From: an uncultured Oscillospiraceae bacterium
GTDB lineage: Bacteria > Bacillota > Clostridia > Oscillospirales > Acutalibacteraceae
Reading direction: 5' to 3'
Length of the DNA: 64,000 nt
Assembly (NCBI GenBank): GCA_902492045.1
Contig: CABUKB010000002.1
Coordinates: forward strand, 93,912-157,911
The notes beneath the pieces were generated by a model, which did not search any database, had not been told where the DNA came from, and saw nothing but the letters and a program-made list of their open reading frames with translations. Positions 8,693-16,965 of this stretch are shown in pieces. The translations under genes were made by a program, and so were the position numbers. Each line of letters starts with the position of its first letter. Positions within the stretch are counted from its first letter, which is position 1.

Positions 8693-9892
8693 TTATTTGA
8701 GATAATCCCGGGCAAAATTCCCCAGGCGAATCAGGCCCTTGCGCATCGCCTCGTCCGTAGGCGTGGAGAAATTGATCCGGAAGGATAGGCAGGGCAGATC
8801 GGACGAAGTCAGGAAAGCGTTGCCCGGCACCACCGCCACCTTGTGATCCCGGACAGCCAGCGTGCAGAAGGCCGGCATGTCGGTGCCTTCCGGCAGATTG
8901 CACCACAGAAAGAGCCCCCCCTGAATCGGATGGTACGTGATGCCCGCCGGCACAAGATGTTCGTCCACGAGGTCGATCATCCGTCTGGCCTTCTGCCGGT
9001 AAATCTCCTGCAGGCGGTGCAGATGGGCCTCGTAATCGGTCTCCCGCATAAAGGCCTCGGCCAGCATCTGGTTCCACATAGGAGTATGGACATCCTCGCC
9101 TTGTTTACATACAATCATTTTCGCCAGGAGCGAGGAAGGCGCTATCACATAGCCCACACGGATACCGGGAGAGAGCACTTTGGAAAAAGTACCCACATAA
9201 GCCACGTAGCCGTTCTCGTCAAACGACTTGATGGCGGGCACGGGGTCTCCTTCAAACCGCAAATCCCCGTAAGGGTTGTCTTCCAGCACCAGGAATCCGT
9301 ATTGCTCCGCGAGTTCCAAAATTTTCCGGCGTTTTTCTAAACTGGTGGTAATACCGGAGGGGTTTTGAAAATTGGGAATCAAGTATAAGAATTTTATATT
9401 TTTTTCGGTTTGTAGGGTCTCTTCCAACGCCGCGATATCCACGCCGTCCTCCTGAAGAGGGACGCCGACCAGCCTGGCTCCAAGAGACTTGATGGAATTC
9501 AGGGCCCCTACAAAGCTGGGAGATTCGCATAACACCACGTCGCCTGGATTACAGAGCACCTTGGCGACCAGTTCAATGGCCTGCTGGGCTCCGGAGGTGA
9601 CAAGCAGCTCGTCGAATGGCCGTCCGATGCCGTGCCTCTGCTTCATATACACTTTCAACCCGTCCCGCAATGGGCCGTACCCCTCTGTCGTGCCGTACTG
9701 GAGGGCTTCAATCGGGTGCTCCCGGAATATCCGGGAGGACAATTCCGCGATTGTCTCGAGGGGGAAGGCTTCGGGCGCCGGATTGCCGGCCGACAGGCCG
9801 ACCACCTCTGGGTCGGCCGAATATTTCAGAATTTCACGAATGGCAGAAGGGTTTAAATTTTGTACCCGCTCGGCAAAGGAAAACGTTAACAT
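8693..9892 (-). CDS. PLP-dependent aminotransferase, class I/II (LysN/ARO8-like)
   Basis: A 399-residue fold-type I aminotransferase. The pyridoxal-phosphate lysine is in GTFSKVLSPGIRVGY, the substrate/cofactor Asn in IPNFQNPSG, and LEDNPYGDLRF holds the cofactor aspartate. This motif set is that of the 2-aminoadipate/aromatic/branched-chain aminotransferase group related to MocR regulators, but there is no N-terminal helix-turn-helix. Substrate is open; 2-oxo acid amination for Leu, aromatic or aminoadipate-type substrates is possible. First gene of a minus-strand cluster leading into trpS. Confidence 0.9.
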   Translation of the reverse strand: MLTFSFAERVQNLNPSAIREILKYSADPEVVGLSAGNPAPEAFPLETIAELSSRIFREHPIEALQYGTTEGYGPLRDGLKVYMKQRHGIGRPFDELLVTSGAQQAIELVAKVLCNPGDVVLCESPSFVGALNSIKSLGARLVGVPLQEDGVDIAALEETLQTEKNIKFLYLIPNFQNPSGITTSLEKRRKILELAEQYGFLVLEDNPYGDLRFEGDPVPAIKSFDENGYVAYVGTFSKVLSPGIRVGYVIAPSSLLAKMIVCKQGEDVHTPMWNQMLAEAFMRETDYEAHLHRLQEIYRQKARRMIDLVDEHLVPAGITYHPIQGGLFLWCNLPEGTDMPAFCTLAVRDHKVAVVPGNAFLTSSDLPCLSFRINFSTPTDEAMRKGLIRLGNFARDYLK

Positions 9893-9971
9893 CTTGGTTC
9901 CGACCTTCCGGTTTCAATATTGATATGGGAATACTTCCGAATACGGACATTCTTATCTTAACATACTCTCA

Positions 9972-10000
9972 TTGACATTTTCAAGCAGTAACGGTAAAAT
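9972..10000 (+). promoter_or_regulatory. Sigma-A promoter for gltX
   Basis: TTGACA (9972-9977) and TAAAAT (9995-10000) are separated by 17 bp, a near-consensus vegetative promoter that would start transcription near 10007, about 40 bp ahead of the glutamyl-tRNA synthetase start. Confidence 0.85.
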
Positions 10001-10048
10001 GGACCAATATAGAGGGCATAACCGGCGAATACCATGCAGAAAGGCTTG

Positions 10049-11698
10049 ATGGCGATGACGGCTCTGGAAAAATTGGCGGATCTTCTTTTTCCCGGCCCCC
10101 TCAAAACACCGGAGGAATACGAGGCTTTATATCCGCCCCGTTCCCTGCCCGAAGGGGCCCGCGTCACCCGCTTTGCCCCCAGTCCGACGGGTTATCTGCA
10201 CTTGGGGGTCTTTTTTACCGCTACGATTGACCGGCTGACGGCTGACGCGTCCAATGGGATTTTTTATTTTCGCCTGGAAGATACGGACAAAAAAAGGGAA
10301 GTCGAGGACGGTGAGGACGACATTCTGCGTGGTCTCGCCGCCTATGGCCTGTCCATCGACGAGGGGATTGTGGCCCCCGGTACCATTCGGGGGGATTACG
10401 GCCCTTACCGTCAGACCGAACGGCGGTCAATCTATCATACCTATGCCAAAAAGCTGGTGCTGGAAGGCTTAGCCTACCCCTGCTTCTGTACTTCTGAAAC
10501 GCTCGAAAAAATCCGCGTTGAGCAGAAAAAGGAAAAACGGCGCACCGGATATTACGGACCTTATGCCTGCTGCCGGGATCTTTCCGTGGAGGAAGCCATT
10601 TCCAAAATCCGGTCGGGTGAGCCATACGTGCTGCGTCTGCGTTCGCCGGGAAATCCGGATCGACGGATCAAATTCGATGACCTGATTAAAGGCGCCGTCG
10701 AAATGCCGGAGAACGACGAAGACTTTGTTTTGCTCAAATCGGACGGGATCCCCACCTATCATTTTGCGCATGCCGTGGACGACCATCTCATGCGCACGAC
10801 TCACGTCATTCGGGGAGACGAATGGCTCTCCTCTGTACCCAAGCATCTGCAGCTTTTTCAACTGCTGGGATTCAAAACGCCCAAATACGCCCATGTCAGC
10901 CCGATTCTTAAAGAGGACGGAGCGGGAAAACGCAAACTGTCAAAGCGCAAGGATCCGGAAGCCGCTATGCATTTTTATACGGAACAGGGGTATCCGGCGG
11001 AGGGCGTACGCGAATATTTGATGACAGTTGCCAACAGCGATTATGAAGAATGGCGGAAATGCCATCCGGACGCTCCTCGACAAGCGTTTCCATTCAGCCT
11101 GAAAAAGATGAGTGTGTCCGGTGCCCTTTTTGACTTGAATAAACTCAACGATGTCTGCAAAAACTGCATCGCCCGTATGGACGCGCAAACGGTGTGCGGC
11201 CATATCCGCCATTGGGCTGGGCAGTATGATCCGGCCTTCAGCCATCTGCTCGAGCAGGATCCGGCCTACGCCGAAGCGATCTTTTCCATCGACCGGGGGG
11301 GGCCGAAACCTCGAAAGGATTTGGCAAAGTGGAGCGACGCGCCGGAATATGCCGCCTATTTTTATACGGCGCCCGACCCGTCCGCCCTCGTATATCCCGA
11401 GACTTTGCACAAGGAAGATATTGACGCCATTTTGACCGCCTATCGGGAGATCTACGAACCACAGGACGATCAGGCGGCATGGTTTTCCCGGATCAAATCC
11501 ATGGCCCCTGCCGTGGGATTCTGCCCGGAAGTCAAGGAGTATAAAAAGGACCCCTCGGCCTGGAAGGGGCATGTGGGGGATGTGAGCACCGTCCTGCGGA
11601 TCGCCATCACCGGCCGGCGCAATACCCCTGACCTGTGCGCCATCATGGGGCTTCTGGGGCCGGAAGAAGTCAAAAGGCGCTTAACGGCCGCCCTTTGA
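10049..11698 (+). CDS. gltX: Glutamyl-tRNA synthetase (long clostridial form)
   Basis: Class I synthetase charging tRNA-Glu. Seen: FAPSPTGYLHLG (HIGH region) about 30 residues from the start, FRLEDTDKKR, HAVDDHLMRTTHVIRGDEWLSSVPKH, and the KMSKS equivalent KLSKRKDPEA. At 549 residues it is longer than the common 480-residue enzyme, with an N-terminal lead before the catalytic fold and an extended middle segment; such long GltX proteins occur in Clostridia. Three in-frame ATGs (10034, 10049, 10055) compete; AGAAAGG lies just before 10049 and could serve either of the last two. Whether it is discriminating (Glu only) or also charges tRNA-Gln cannot be told from sequence; no gatCAB is in the window. 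Confidence 0.9.
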   Translation: MAMTALEKLADLLFPGPLKTPEEYEALYPPRSLPEGARVTRFAPSPTGYLHLGVFFTATIDRLTADASNGIFYFRLEDTDKKREVEDGEDDILRGLAAYGLSIDEGIVAPGTIRGDYGPYRQTERRSIYHTYAKKLVLEGLAYPCFCTSETLEKIRVEQKKEKRRTGYYGPYACCRDLSVEEAISKIRSGEPYVLRLRSPGNPDRRIKFDDLIKGAVEMPENDEDFVLLKSDGIPTYHFAHAVDDHLMRTTHVIRGDEWLSSVPKHLQLFQLLGFKTPKYAHVSPILKEDGAGKRKLSKRKDPEAAMHFYTEQGYPAEGVREYLMTVANSDYEEWRKCHPDAPRQAFPFSLKKMSVSGALFDLNKLNDVCKNCIARMDAQTVCGHIRHWAGQYDPAFSHLLEQDPAYAEAIFSIDRGGPKPRKDLAKWSDAPEYAAYFYTAPDPSALVYPETLHKEDIDAILTAYREIYEPQDDQAAWFSRIKSMAPAVGFCPEVKEYKKDPSAWKGHVGDVSTVLRIAITGRRNTPDLCAIMGLLGPEEVKRRLTAAL

Positions 11699-11803
11699 AT
11701 ATCCTGAAAACCGCGCCAATTCGAGACCGGTATCCGGCAAGGCGCCGGCAGATAACGACCATATGAACAAATCGCATTAACAATCATGAAGGGGTGTATA
11801 AGC

Positions 11804-12517
11804 ATGAAGAAAAATCGGTTTACCTGTATGCTTTTGCTGCTCATCACGGCACCTATGCTGATGAACGTCCGTGCATTCAGCGACAAAACGTTTGAGATAA
11901 CGATTGACAGCCACTTTTACCGGGTTGGCGACGATTATCTGTGGCAGACCGAAGACGGTTCGGCCAATATCAATATTGTGGTAAGCGATAACGAAGACCG
12001 GCTGAATCTTTGGGATGTTGCCGAAGAGGACTTAACCGAACTGGAAGATCAATTTGTCAGGGAAATCGACCAGCAAATGACCTCTTTGTACGAAGATTCC
12101 TATGCTACCGTCGATTCCATTGAAACCTTTTTGACCAAAATCGGGGAATATCCGGCCATTGGGATCGACGCAGAAATCCAATACGTGGTGGACGGCTTTG
12201 CGGCCAGTACCCATCAGTATTCCTATACCGTGACCTCAAAGAACTATCTGTACACCATAACGTTTACCATGGGAGCCGATAACGACGATGCTGCGCTTCT
12301 GCAAAGCGGCATGGATATGATCGACAGTTTTGTTATTCTGGACGAAGTGTACACCCAGGAATCCGCACGTACCAGCGTGTCTTCTCTGATTTTGCCGACC
12401 GTCCTGGGGGCGGTCATCGGTGGCGGTATCGCGGGGCTTCTTATCTTTCTGAGCCGGCGCAAGAAGAAGCAGCAGCCTCCTCCCCCGCCCCCCTACTATC
12501 CTCCCGTGATGCAGTGA
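11804..12517 (+). CDS. Secreted protein with C-terminal membrane anchor and proline-rich tail
   Basis: Not recognised as a known family. The 237 residues run: basic start, hydrophobic signal peptide to about residue 24 (cleavage likely after VRA), an acidic extracellular domain, one transmembrane helix near residues 195-217 rich in Gly/Ile/Leu, a cytoplasmic RRKKK stop-transfer patch and a tail of six consecutive prolines followed by YYPP. The layout predicts a type I membrane protein with an external domain. Start at 11804 is preferred to 11786 because AAGGGGTG lies seven bases upstream. It stands alone between gltX and a hairpin at 12588. Confidence 0.75.
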   Translation: MKKNRFTCMLLLLITAPMLMNVRAFSDKTFEITIDSHFYRVGDDYLWQTEDGSANINIVVSDNEDRLNLWDVAEEDLTELEDQFVREIDQQMTSLYEDSYATVDSIETFLTKIGEYPAIGIDAEIQYVVDGFAASTHQYSYTVTSKNYLYTITFTMGADNDDAALLQSGMDMIDSFVILDEVYTQESARTSVSSLILPTVLGAVIGGGIAGLLIFLSRRKKKQQPPPPPPYYPPVMQ

Positions 12518-12587
12518 TGCCACTGGGAAGAAACGGAACCTGAGACGAAACCTCCCTCTGTCGGTTAAATCAAACAATAGGAACTTG

Positions 12588-12624
12588 CATTGCGCGGGAA
12601 AGCCGGGAGCTATCCCGCGCAATG
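12588..12624 (+). terminator. Intrinsic terminator after the secreted protein gene
   Basis: Perfect 12-bp arms (12588-12599 and 12613-12624) with a 13-base loop, followed by the T-poor TCTATT. Stem is strong, the T tract weak, so termination efficiency is uncertain. Confidence 0.6.
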
Positions 12625-12658
12625 TCTATTAGACCCGGAGAGTTCGGCTACGGAACGC

Positions 12659-12687
12659 AAAAAATCCCCCTGAAAACTCAGGGGGAT
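12659..12687 (-). terminator. Intrinsic terminator of ilvD
   Basis: Arms 12664-12673 and 12678-12687 form a ten-pair G/C-rich stem with a four-base loop; the A tract at 12659-12663 becomes the U run on the minus strand. It lies 12 bp beyond the ilvD stop. Confidence 0.9.
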
Positions 12688-12698
12688 CCGGAATAGAT

Positions 12699-14363
12699 TT
12701 AATCAAGCAAATCATCGAATACCGCGCCGGTGGAACCGCTGGTCACATGCTGGGCATACCGTTTGGCATATCCCGACAATTCGCGGTGAGGAGCTTTCCA
12801 TCGCTCCCTGCGATCCGCCAGGGTTTTTTCATCCACCAAGAGTTCCAATTTACGGGCCGGAATGTCGATCGAGACGATGTCTCCTTCTTCAACCAGTGCA
12901 ATCATGCCTCCGGCCGCCGCTTCGGGCGATATATGCCCAATCGAAGCCCCACGGGTCGCGCCGGAGAACCGGCCGTCCGTAATCAAGGCTACGCTCTCTC
13001 CCAGCCCCATCCCGGCAATGGTAGCGGTGGGGGTCAGCATCTCCCGCATCCCCGGTCCCCCTTTGGGTCCTTCATAACGGATAACCACGACATCACCGGG
13101 ATGGATTCGGCCGCCCGTAATGGCCTCGGTCGCGTCTTCCTCGCTGTCGAACACCCGCGCCGGCCCTTGATGGACCATCATGGAGGGAGCGACCGCCCCC
13201 TGCTTCACAACGGCGCCGTCTGTAGCCAGATTGCCGAAAAGGATCGCCAGCCCGCCATCCCTCCGGAAAGGGGACTCCAGATGACGAATGATCTCGCCGT
13301 CCGCATCTCTGGCGGCGTCGATTCTTTCCCCGACCGTACCCGAAACCGTGATGGCCTCCCGATGAATCATACCGGCCCGGTCGAGCTCTTTAAGCATGGA
13401 CTGAATGCCGCCCACGCCATTGAGATCGGTGATAAAAACCTGGCTGGCGGGATTGAGTTTGCATATCTGCGGCGTCGCCTTCCCAATATCGTCGATCTGC
13501 TTGAGGGTCAAAGGGCAGCCAGCCGCATAGGAAACCGCCACGATATGCAGCACGGTATTGGATGAACAGCCGATTGCCATATCCGCCCGCAAAGCATTCT
13601 CGAACGCTGCAGGAGTAAGGATATCCTTGGGGCGGATGTTTTCTTTAAGCAGTTCCATAATCCGTTCCCCAGTCTGTTTAGCCAGACGGATCCGGGCAGC
13701 CATTACCGCGGGAATCGTGCCGTTTCCAGGCAGCGCCATTCCGATCGCCTCGGTCAAACAGTTCATGGAATTGGCGGTATACATTCCCGAACAGGAACCG
13801 CAACCGGGGCAGGCCGTTTCCTCCAACTCGTGGAGAGAATCCTCCCCCCGGGTTCCAGCCGCCACGCTTCCCACCGCTTCAAACACTTCGTTAAGCCCGA
13901 CTTTTTTATCTCCATCCGTTCCCGGCAGCATCGGCCCGCCACTGACAAAAATGGAAGGAAGATTCAGCCGGCAGGCCGCCAGCAACATGCCGGGGACGAT
14001 TTTATCGCAGTTTGGAATAAACACAACGGCGTCAAGGGGATGGGCTGTGAGCATCACTTCGATGGAATCGGCGATCAATTCCCGGGAACACAGCGAATAT
14101 TTCATTCCCAGATGATTCATGGCCAAACCGTCGCACACGCCAATGGTATGAAAGGTAAATGGTACACCGCCCGCGTTGCGGATCCCCGCCTCTACCGCCT
14201 TCGTAATGGTGTCGAGATGGGTATGCCCAGGTATGTAATCGCTTTGGGAACTGACGACCGCCACAAAAGGACGGGCGATTTCTTGATCGGTCAGACCCAA
14301 TGCCTTGAGCAAAGAACGGTGAGGCGCTCTGGAAACGCCGGCTTTCATCAAATCACTGCGCAT
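12699..14363 (-). CDS. ilvD: Dihydroxy-acid dehydratase
   Basis: Iron-sulphur dehydratase of valine/isoleucine/leucine synthesis, converting dihydroxy acids to 2-oxo acids in the cytoplasm. Family signatures are clear: GVCDGLAMNHLGMKYSL, PNCDKIVPGML with a cluster cysteine, the CPGCGSCSGMYTANSMN block with further cluster ligands, and GPKGGPGMREML near the end. Length (554) is normal. Of four in-frame ATGs, 14363 is preferred because GGAAAGG stands nine bases upstream and the mature sequence MRSDLMKAG fits the family start. No other branched-chain gene lies nearby; 40 bp separate it from the one-TM protein upstream. A strong terminator follows. Confidence 0.96.
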   Translation of the reverse strand: MRSDLMKAGVSRAPHRSLLKALGLTDQEIARPFVAVVSSQSDYIPGHTHLDTITKAVEAGIRNAGGVPFTFHTIGVCDGLAMNHLGMKYSLCSRELIADSIEVMLTAHPLDAVVFIPNCDKIVPGMLLAACRLNLPSIFVSGGPMLPGTDGDKKVGLNEVFEAVGSVAAGTRGEDSLHELEETACPGCGSCSGMYTANSMNCLTEAIGMALPGNGTIPAVMAARIRLAKQTGERIMELLKENIRPKDILTPAAFENALRADMAIGCSSNTVLHIVAVSYAAGCPLTLKQIDDIGKATPQICKLNPASQVFITDLNGVGGIQSMLKELDRAGMIHREAITVSGTVGERIDAARDADGEIIRHLESPFRRDGGLAILFGNLATDGAVVKQGAVAPSMMVHQGPARVFDSEEDATEAITGGRIHPGDVVVIRYEGPKGGPGMREMLTPTATIAGMGLGESVALITDGRFSGATRGASIGHISPEAAAGGMIALVEEGDIVSIDIPARKLELLVDEKTLADRRERWKAPHRELSGYAKRYAQHVTSGSTGAVFDDLLD

Positions 14364-14402
14364 AAGTTTCATCCTTTCCATTGTCTCTCTATCATCCAAA
14401 AT

Positions 14403-15245
14403 TTAGGCGGATGGTTCCAACGGGCTCTTTGCGATATAGGCTCTCAGCAGTTCCAGACAATCGTCGTGCATCTGCTGGCTTTGTTTGCCCCCCGCCGTTC
14501 CCGAGGCCGCTCGTACGCCAAAGATCAAATCCTCGGGCGCTCCTTTCAAAGCGTCCGTCTGGAGAATCGGATCCTCCCGCCACGTCCAGGTGCGTCCGTC
14601 CTCGGACACGCCCTCTGCCTCAATGCCAAGTTCATCGAAAAAAACCGATTCAGCATCCGCCATATTCTCCAATATACGATCCTGGTAGAAGTCCGGAGAA
14701 AAGCCGAAAAACATGGTATCCCCGGCAAACACGGTGGCTGTCAATTTCTGCTGGTCGAGGGCTCCGAGTTGCCCGTTGCCATTGCCGACGTAAAGAAGTT
14801 CGACCGTAACGATCACCTGTCCGTCTTCATTTAAATCCCGGCCGTATTTTTCCAGTTCCTCGGCAAATGCGTCACCGGCAGAAACCGACAGGTTCTTAGT
14901 GGAGGCGATGATGAGGTAATAATCCGGTTTTTCTTTTCTCATCGCCTGAACGCACAGGGCGACGACGATAATCACCGCCAATACCCCGATAATCACAGGC
15001 CACTTGTAATGATACCAAAAATTCTCCCATTTGGCCTTAAACCCTTTTGGCGGTTCGGGCGCCTCCGGCGGTTCGAGTTCGGTTTCATCGACCCCAACGA
15101 GATACATTTCCCTGGCCATACCCGTCCAGTCCTTTCCCAGTCGGCGGTTGGCTTTTTCAACTTCAAGGCGGATACTCAAACCTGTTTCCGGTCTTTTGCC
15201 GATTCGCCTACCGCTGATCTCATCCGTGTCTGTACTGTTTGTCAT
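14403..15245 (-). CDS. Membrane-anchored protein with one TM helix, unknown function
   Basis: No family recognised. The protein has a charged N-terminal part, a proline/glutamate spacer (EPPEAPEPP), one transmembrane helix (WPVIIGVLAVIIVVALCV) roughly 100 residues in, and an external domain of about 170 residues, so it looks like a type II signal-anchored protein. The start is unclear: ATG at 15269, 15245 or 15122 are all in frame; the last has GGAAAGGA ten bases upstream, while the region before it still looks coding. It lies directly upstream of ilvD with about 40 bp between, so the two may share a transcript. Confidence 0.6.
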   Translation of the reverse strand: MTNSTDTDEISGRRIGKRPETGLSIRLEVEKANRRLGKDWTGMAREMYLVGVDETELEPPEAPEPPKGFKAKWENFWYHYKWPVIIGVLAVIIVVALCVQAMRKEKPDYYLIIASTKNLSVSAGDAFAEELEKYGRDLNEDGQVIVTVELLYVGNGNGQLGALDQQKLTATVFAGDTMFFGFSPDFYQDRILENMADAESVFFDELGIEAEGVSEDGRTWTWREDPILQTDALKGAPEDLIFGVRAASGTAGGKQSQQMHDDCLELLRAYIAKSPLEPSA

Positions 15246-15404
15246 TATATAGGGCAACTCTTTCAGCATGGAAAACCGTTGCCTTGATTTTTTATTATAG
15301 CATGTGCATGCTCACATAGCAAGTCCTCCCTGCTTTTGCGGCTTGTACTATCCGCCCTGCTTGTGACGATCCCGCACAGCCCGTTAATTTTTTTGAGGAA
15401 CCCC

Positions 15405-15433
15405 TTGACAAAGGGAAGCATCGCGCATATAAT
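15405..15433 (+). promoter_or_regulatory. Sigma-A promoter of the tryptophan T-box operon
   Basis: TTGACA (15405-15410), 17-bp spacer, TATAAT (15428-15433): a full-consensus vegetative promoter. Transcription would start near 15440, just before the first conserved T-box stem I sequence. Confidence 0.92.
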
Positions 15434-15439
15434 GAGGAA

Positions 15440-15726
15440 GAATTCAATAACTTCAAACCGTTGAGTAAGAGTAGTAGGTGCTGTATCAGGCGCACAAAGA
15501 GAGCCGCGGAGGGTGGGATCGCGGCAGCGGCGGCGGTGCTGAATGGACTTATGAGGGCAATCCGAGGCCGAATCCGGCATTAGGTGCGACGGGATCTTCA
15601 CCCGTTATCCTGGAAGCATGCATCGCAGGTGCATGGAATGAGCGCATCCGTTTCACGGATGAATGTGGGTGGTACCGCAGGAGTCAACTCTTGTCCCTTG
15701 ATTGTGAGGGACAGGAGTTTTTTGTT
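15440..15726 (+). ncRNA. T-box riboswitch, tryptophan-specific
   Basis: A tRNA-sensing leader. Seen: TTGAGTAAGAGTAGTAGG at the start, an AGAGAG...GGTGGGAT stem I distal region, the specifier stretch GAATGGACT with Trp codon TGG at 15544-15546, the T-box core AATGTGGGTGGTACCGC (15662-15678) carrying the UGG bulge that pairs with the tRNA acceptor end, and a terminator (arms 15686-15698 and 15707-15719, then TTTTT). Uncharged tRNA-Trp should favour the antiterminator and switch the operon on. The specifier agrees with the downstream TrpXYZ-type transporter and TrpB2, which supports the codon assignment. Confidence 0.93.
15686..15725 (+). terminator. Regulated terminator of the tryptophan T-box
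   Basis: Thirteen-pair stem (one G-U) followed by a T run; its 5' arm lies directly after the T-box core, as required for the terminator/antiterminator switch. Confidence 0.9.
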
Positions 15727-15751
15727 TTTGAATCGAAAGGAGGTTAAGCAA

Positions 15752-15865
15752 ATGGATAAACGATGGCGATGGCGGACGTTATACAAAACGGCGGACGGCA
15801 GAAAGAGCGCCGCCGGACAAATCAATGCCGGGGCGATGTTTCTGCCGTCCGGCACCCGTCTATAA
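15752..15865 (+). CDS. Small ORF with Trp codons, candidate leader peptide
   Basis: A 37-codon ORF with a very strong ribosome site (AAAGGAGG, spacing 8) sits between the T-box terminator and the transporter. It begins MDKRWRWRTLYK, with Trp at positions 5 and 7. Its 3' half contains a perfect 12-bp inverted repeat (15793-15804 and 15839-15850) that would form a hairpin within the coding region. No known family is recognised. Position, strong translation signal and early Trp codons suggest a regulatory leader peptide whose translation responds to charged tRNA-Trp, comparable in principle to the Trp leader peptide of the Bacillus rtpA operon; no classical terminator follows the hairpin, so a coupling effect on the next gene (38 bp on) is equally possible. 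Confidence 0.55.
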   Translation: MDKRWRWRTLYKTADGRKSAAGQINAGAMFLPSGTRL

Positions 15866-15902
15866 GAAAACTTTACTTTTTTAATAAAGGAGAAAATTCG
15901 AT

Positions 15903-16925
15903 ATGAAAACCACATTCTGCAAAAGACTGCTCGCCGCCGGCATCGGCGTTTCGCTGCTTTCCCTCTCCCTGACGGCTTGCGATGCGGCGCCTGTCTCCGA
16001 TTCAGCGTCCGGCGAGACTCCCATACCGACCATCGGCATTATCCAATACGCCGTACACGCCTCCCTGGATAACTGTTACAACGGTCTGATTCAGGGACTG
16101 GAGGAAGCCGGCTATACGGACGGAGAAACCTGTGTTATTGATTTCAAAAACGCCCAGGGCAACACCACGACCGCCGACCAGATCGCCAACAATATGGCGG
16201 CTAAAAATTACGATATGATCGTGGGCATCGCAACGCCCGCCGCCATGTCGGCCTACGGCGCAGCCAAGGAGAAAATTCCGGTTATCTTTTGCGCGGTCTC
16301 CGATCCCATGGCCGAAAATGCCAAATTGGTCCAATCTCTGGAGAAAACCAGGGTCAACTGCACCGGCAGTTCCGACCGCCTGAACTTGGAAGGACAGCTT
16401 CAAATGATCCGGGCTTTTCAGCCGGATGCGAAAAAAATCGGGATTCTATATAACACGGCGGAAGCCAATTCCGCTTCCAATCTGGCTGAAATCAAGAAAC
16501 TCGCCCCTTCATACGGCTTTGAAATTGTAGAAAAAGGCGTTCAGTCCGCCGCCGATATCCCTACAGCAGCCAATTCTCTGGCCTCGCAGGTGGATTGCAT
16601 CAACAATTTCACCGACAATCTGGTGGTGGATAACCTGTCTGTGGTCCTCGAGCGTGCCAACGCTGCCAAAATTCCCGTCTACGGCTCGGAGATTGAACAG
16701 GTCAGCAAAGGCTGTCTCGCCTCAGAAAGCCTCGATTACGTGGCCTTGGGAAGAGAAACCGGCCTGCTGGCCGCCCGTGTGCTCGGAGGAGAGAATGCCG
16801 CCGATACCGCCGTGGTACTGGTAAAGGACAGCTTTCCCGTGTACAACGGCGATGTGGCGGCCGCTCTCGGCCTGACGGTTCCCGAAGCCTATGCGGATGC
16901 CCAAAATGTGACATCCGTTTCCTAA
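15903..16925 (+). CDS. trpX: ABC transporter substrate-binding lipoprotein, probable tryptophan uptake (TrpX type)
   Basis: A 340-residue COG2984-type binding protein: signal peptide with lipobox SLTAC (Cys26), then the two-lobed binding fold with typical blocks GIIQYAVHASLDNCYNGLIQGLEEAGY and VGIATPAAMSAYG. It should capture the ligand outside the membrane and hand it to the permease and ATPase encoded next. Tryptophan as ligand is inferred from the TGG-specific T-box in front and trpB2 behind; COG2984-COG4120-COG1101 systems under Trp T-boxes have been called TrpXYZ. RBS is AAAGGAGAAAATTCGAT before the ATG. Confidence 0.88.
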   Translation: MKTTFCKRLLAAGIGVSLLSLSLTACDAAPVSDSASGETPIPTIGIIQYAVHASLDNCYNGLIQGLEEAGYTDGETCVIDFKNAQGNTTTADQIANNMAAKNYDMIVGIATPAAMSAYGAAKEKIPVIFCAVSDPMAENAKLVQSLEKTRVNCTGSSDRLNLEGQLQMIRAFQPDAKKIGILYNTAEANSASNLAEIKKLAPSYGFEIVEKGVQSAADIPTAANSLASQVDCINNFTDNLVVDNLSVVLERANAAKIPVYGSEIEQVSKGCLASESLDYVALGRETGLLAARVLGGENAADTAVVLVKDSFPVYNGDVAAALGLTVPEAYADAQNVTSVS

Positions 16926-16965
16926 AACGGCTGTAGCCGGCCGCACACCTCCGAAAGGAGTCCGA

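Noticed and set aside
14381..14834. Plus-strand ORFs between ilvD and the one-TM protein gene
   Set aside because: Antisense shadows; the minus-strand genes have better codon pattern and ilvD is certain.
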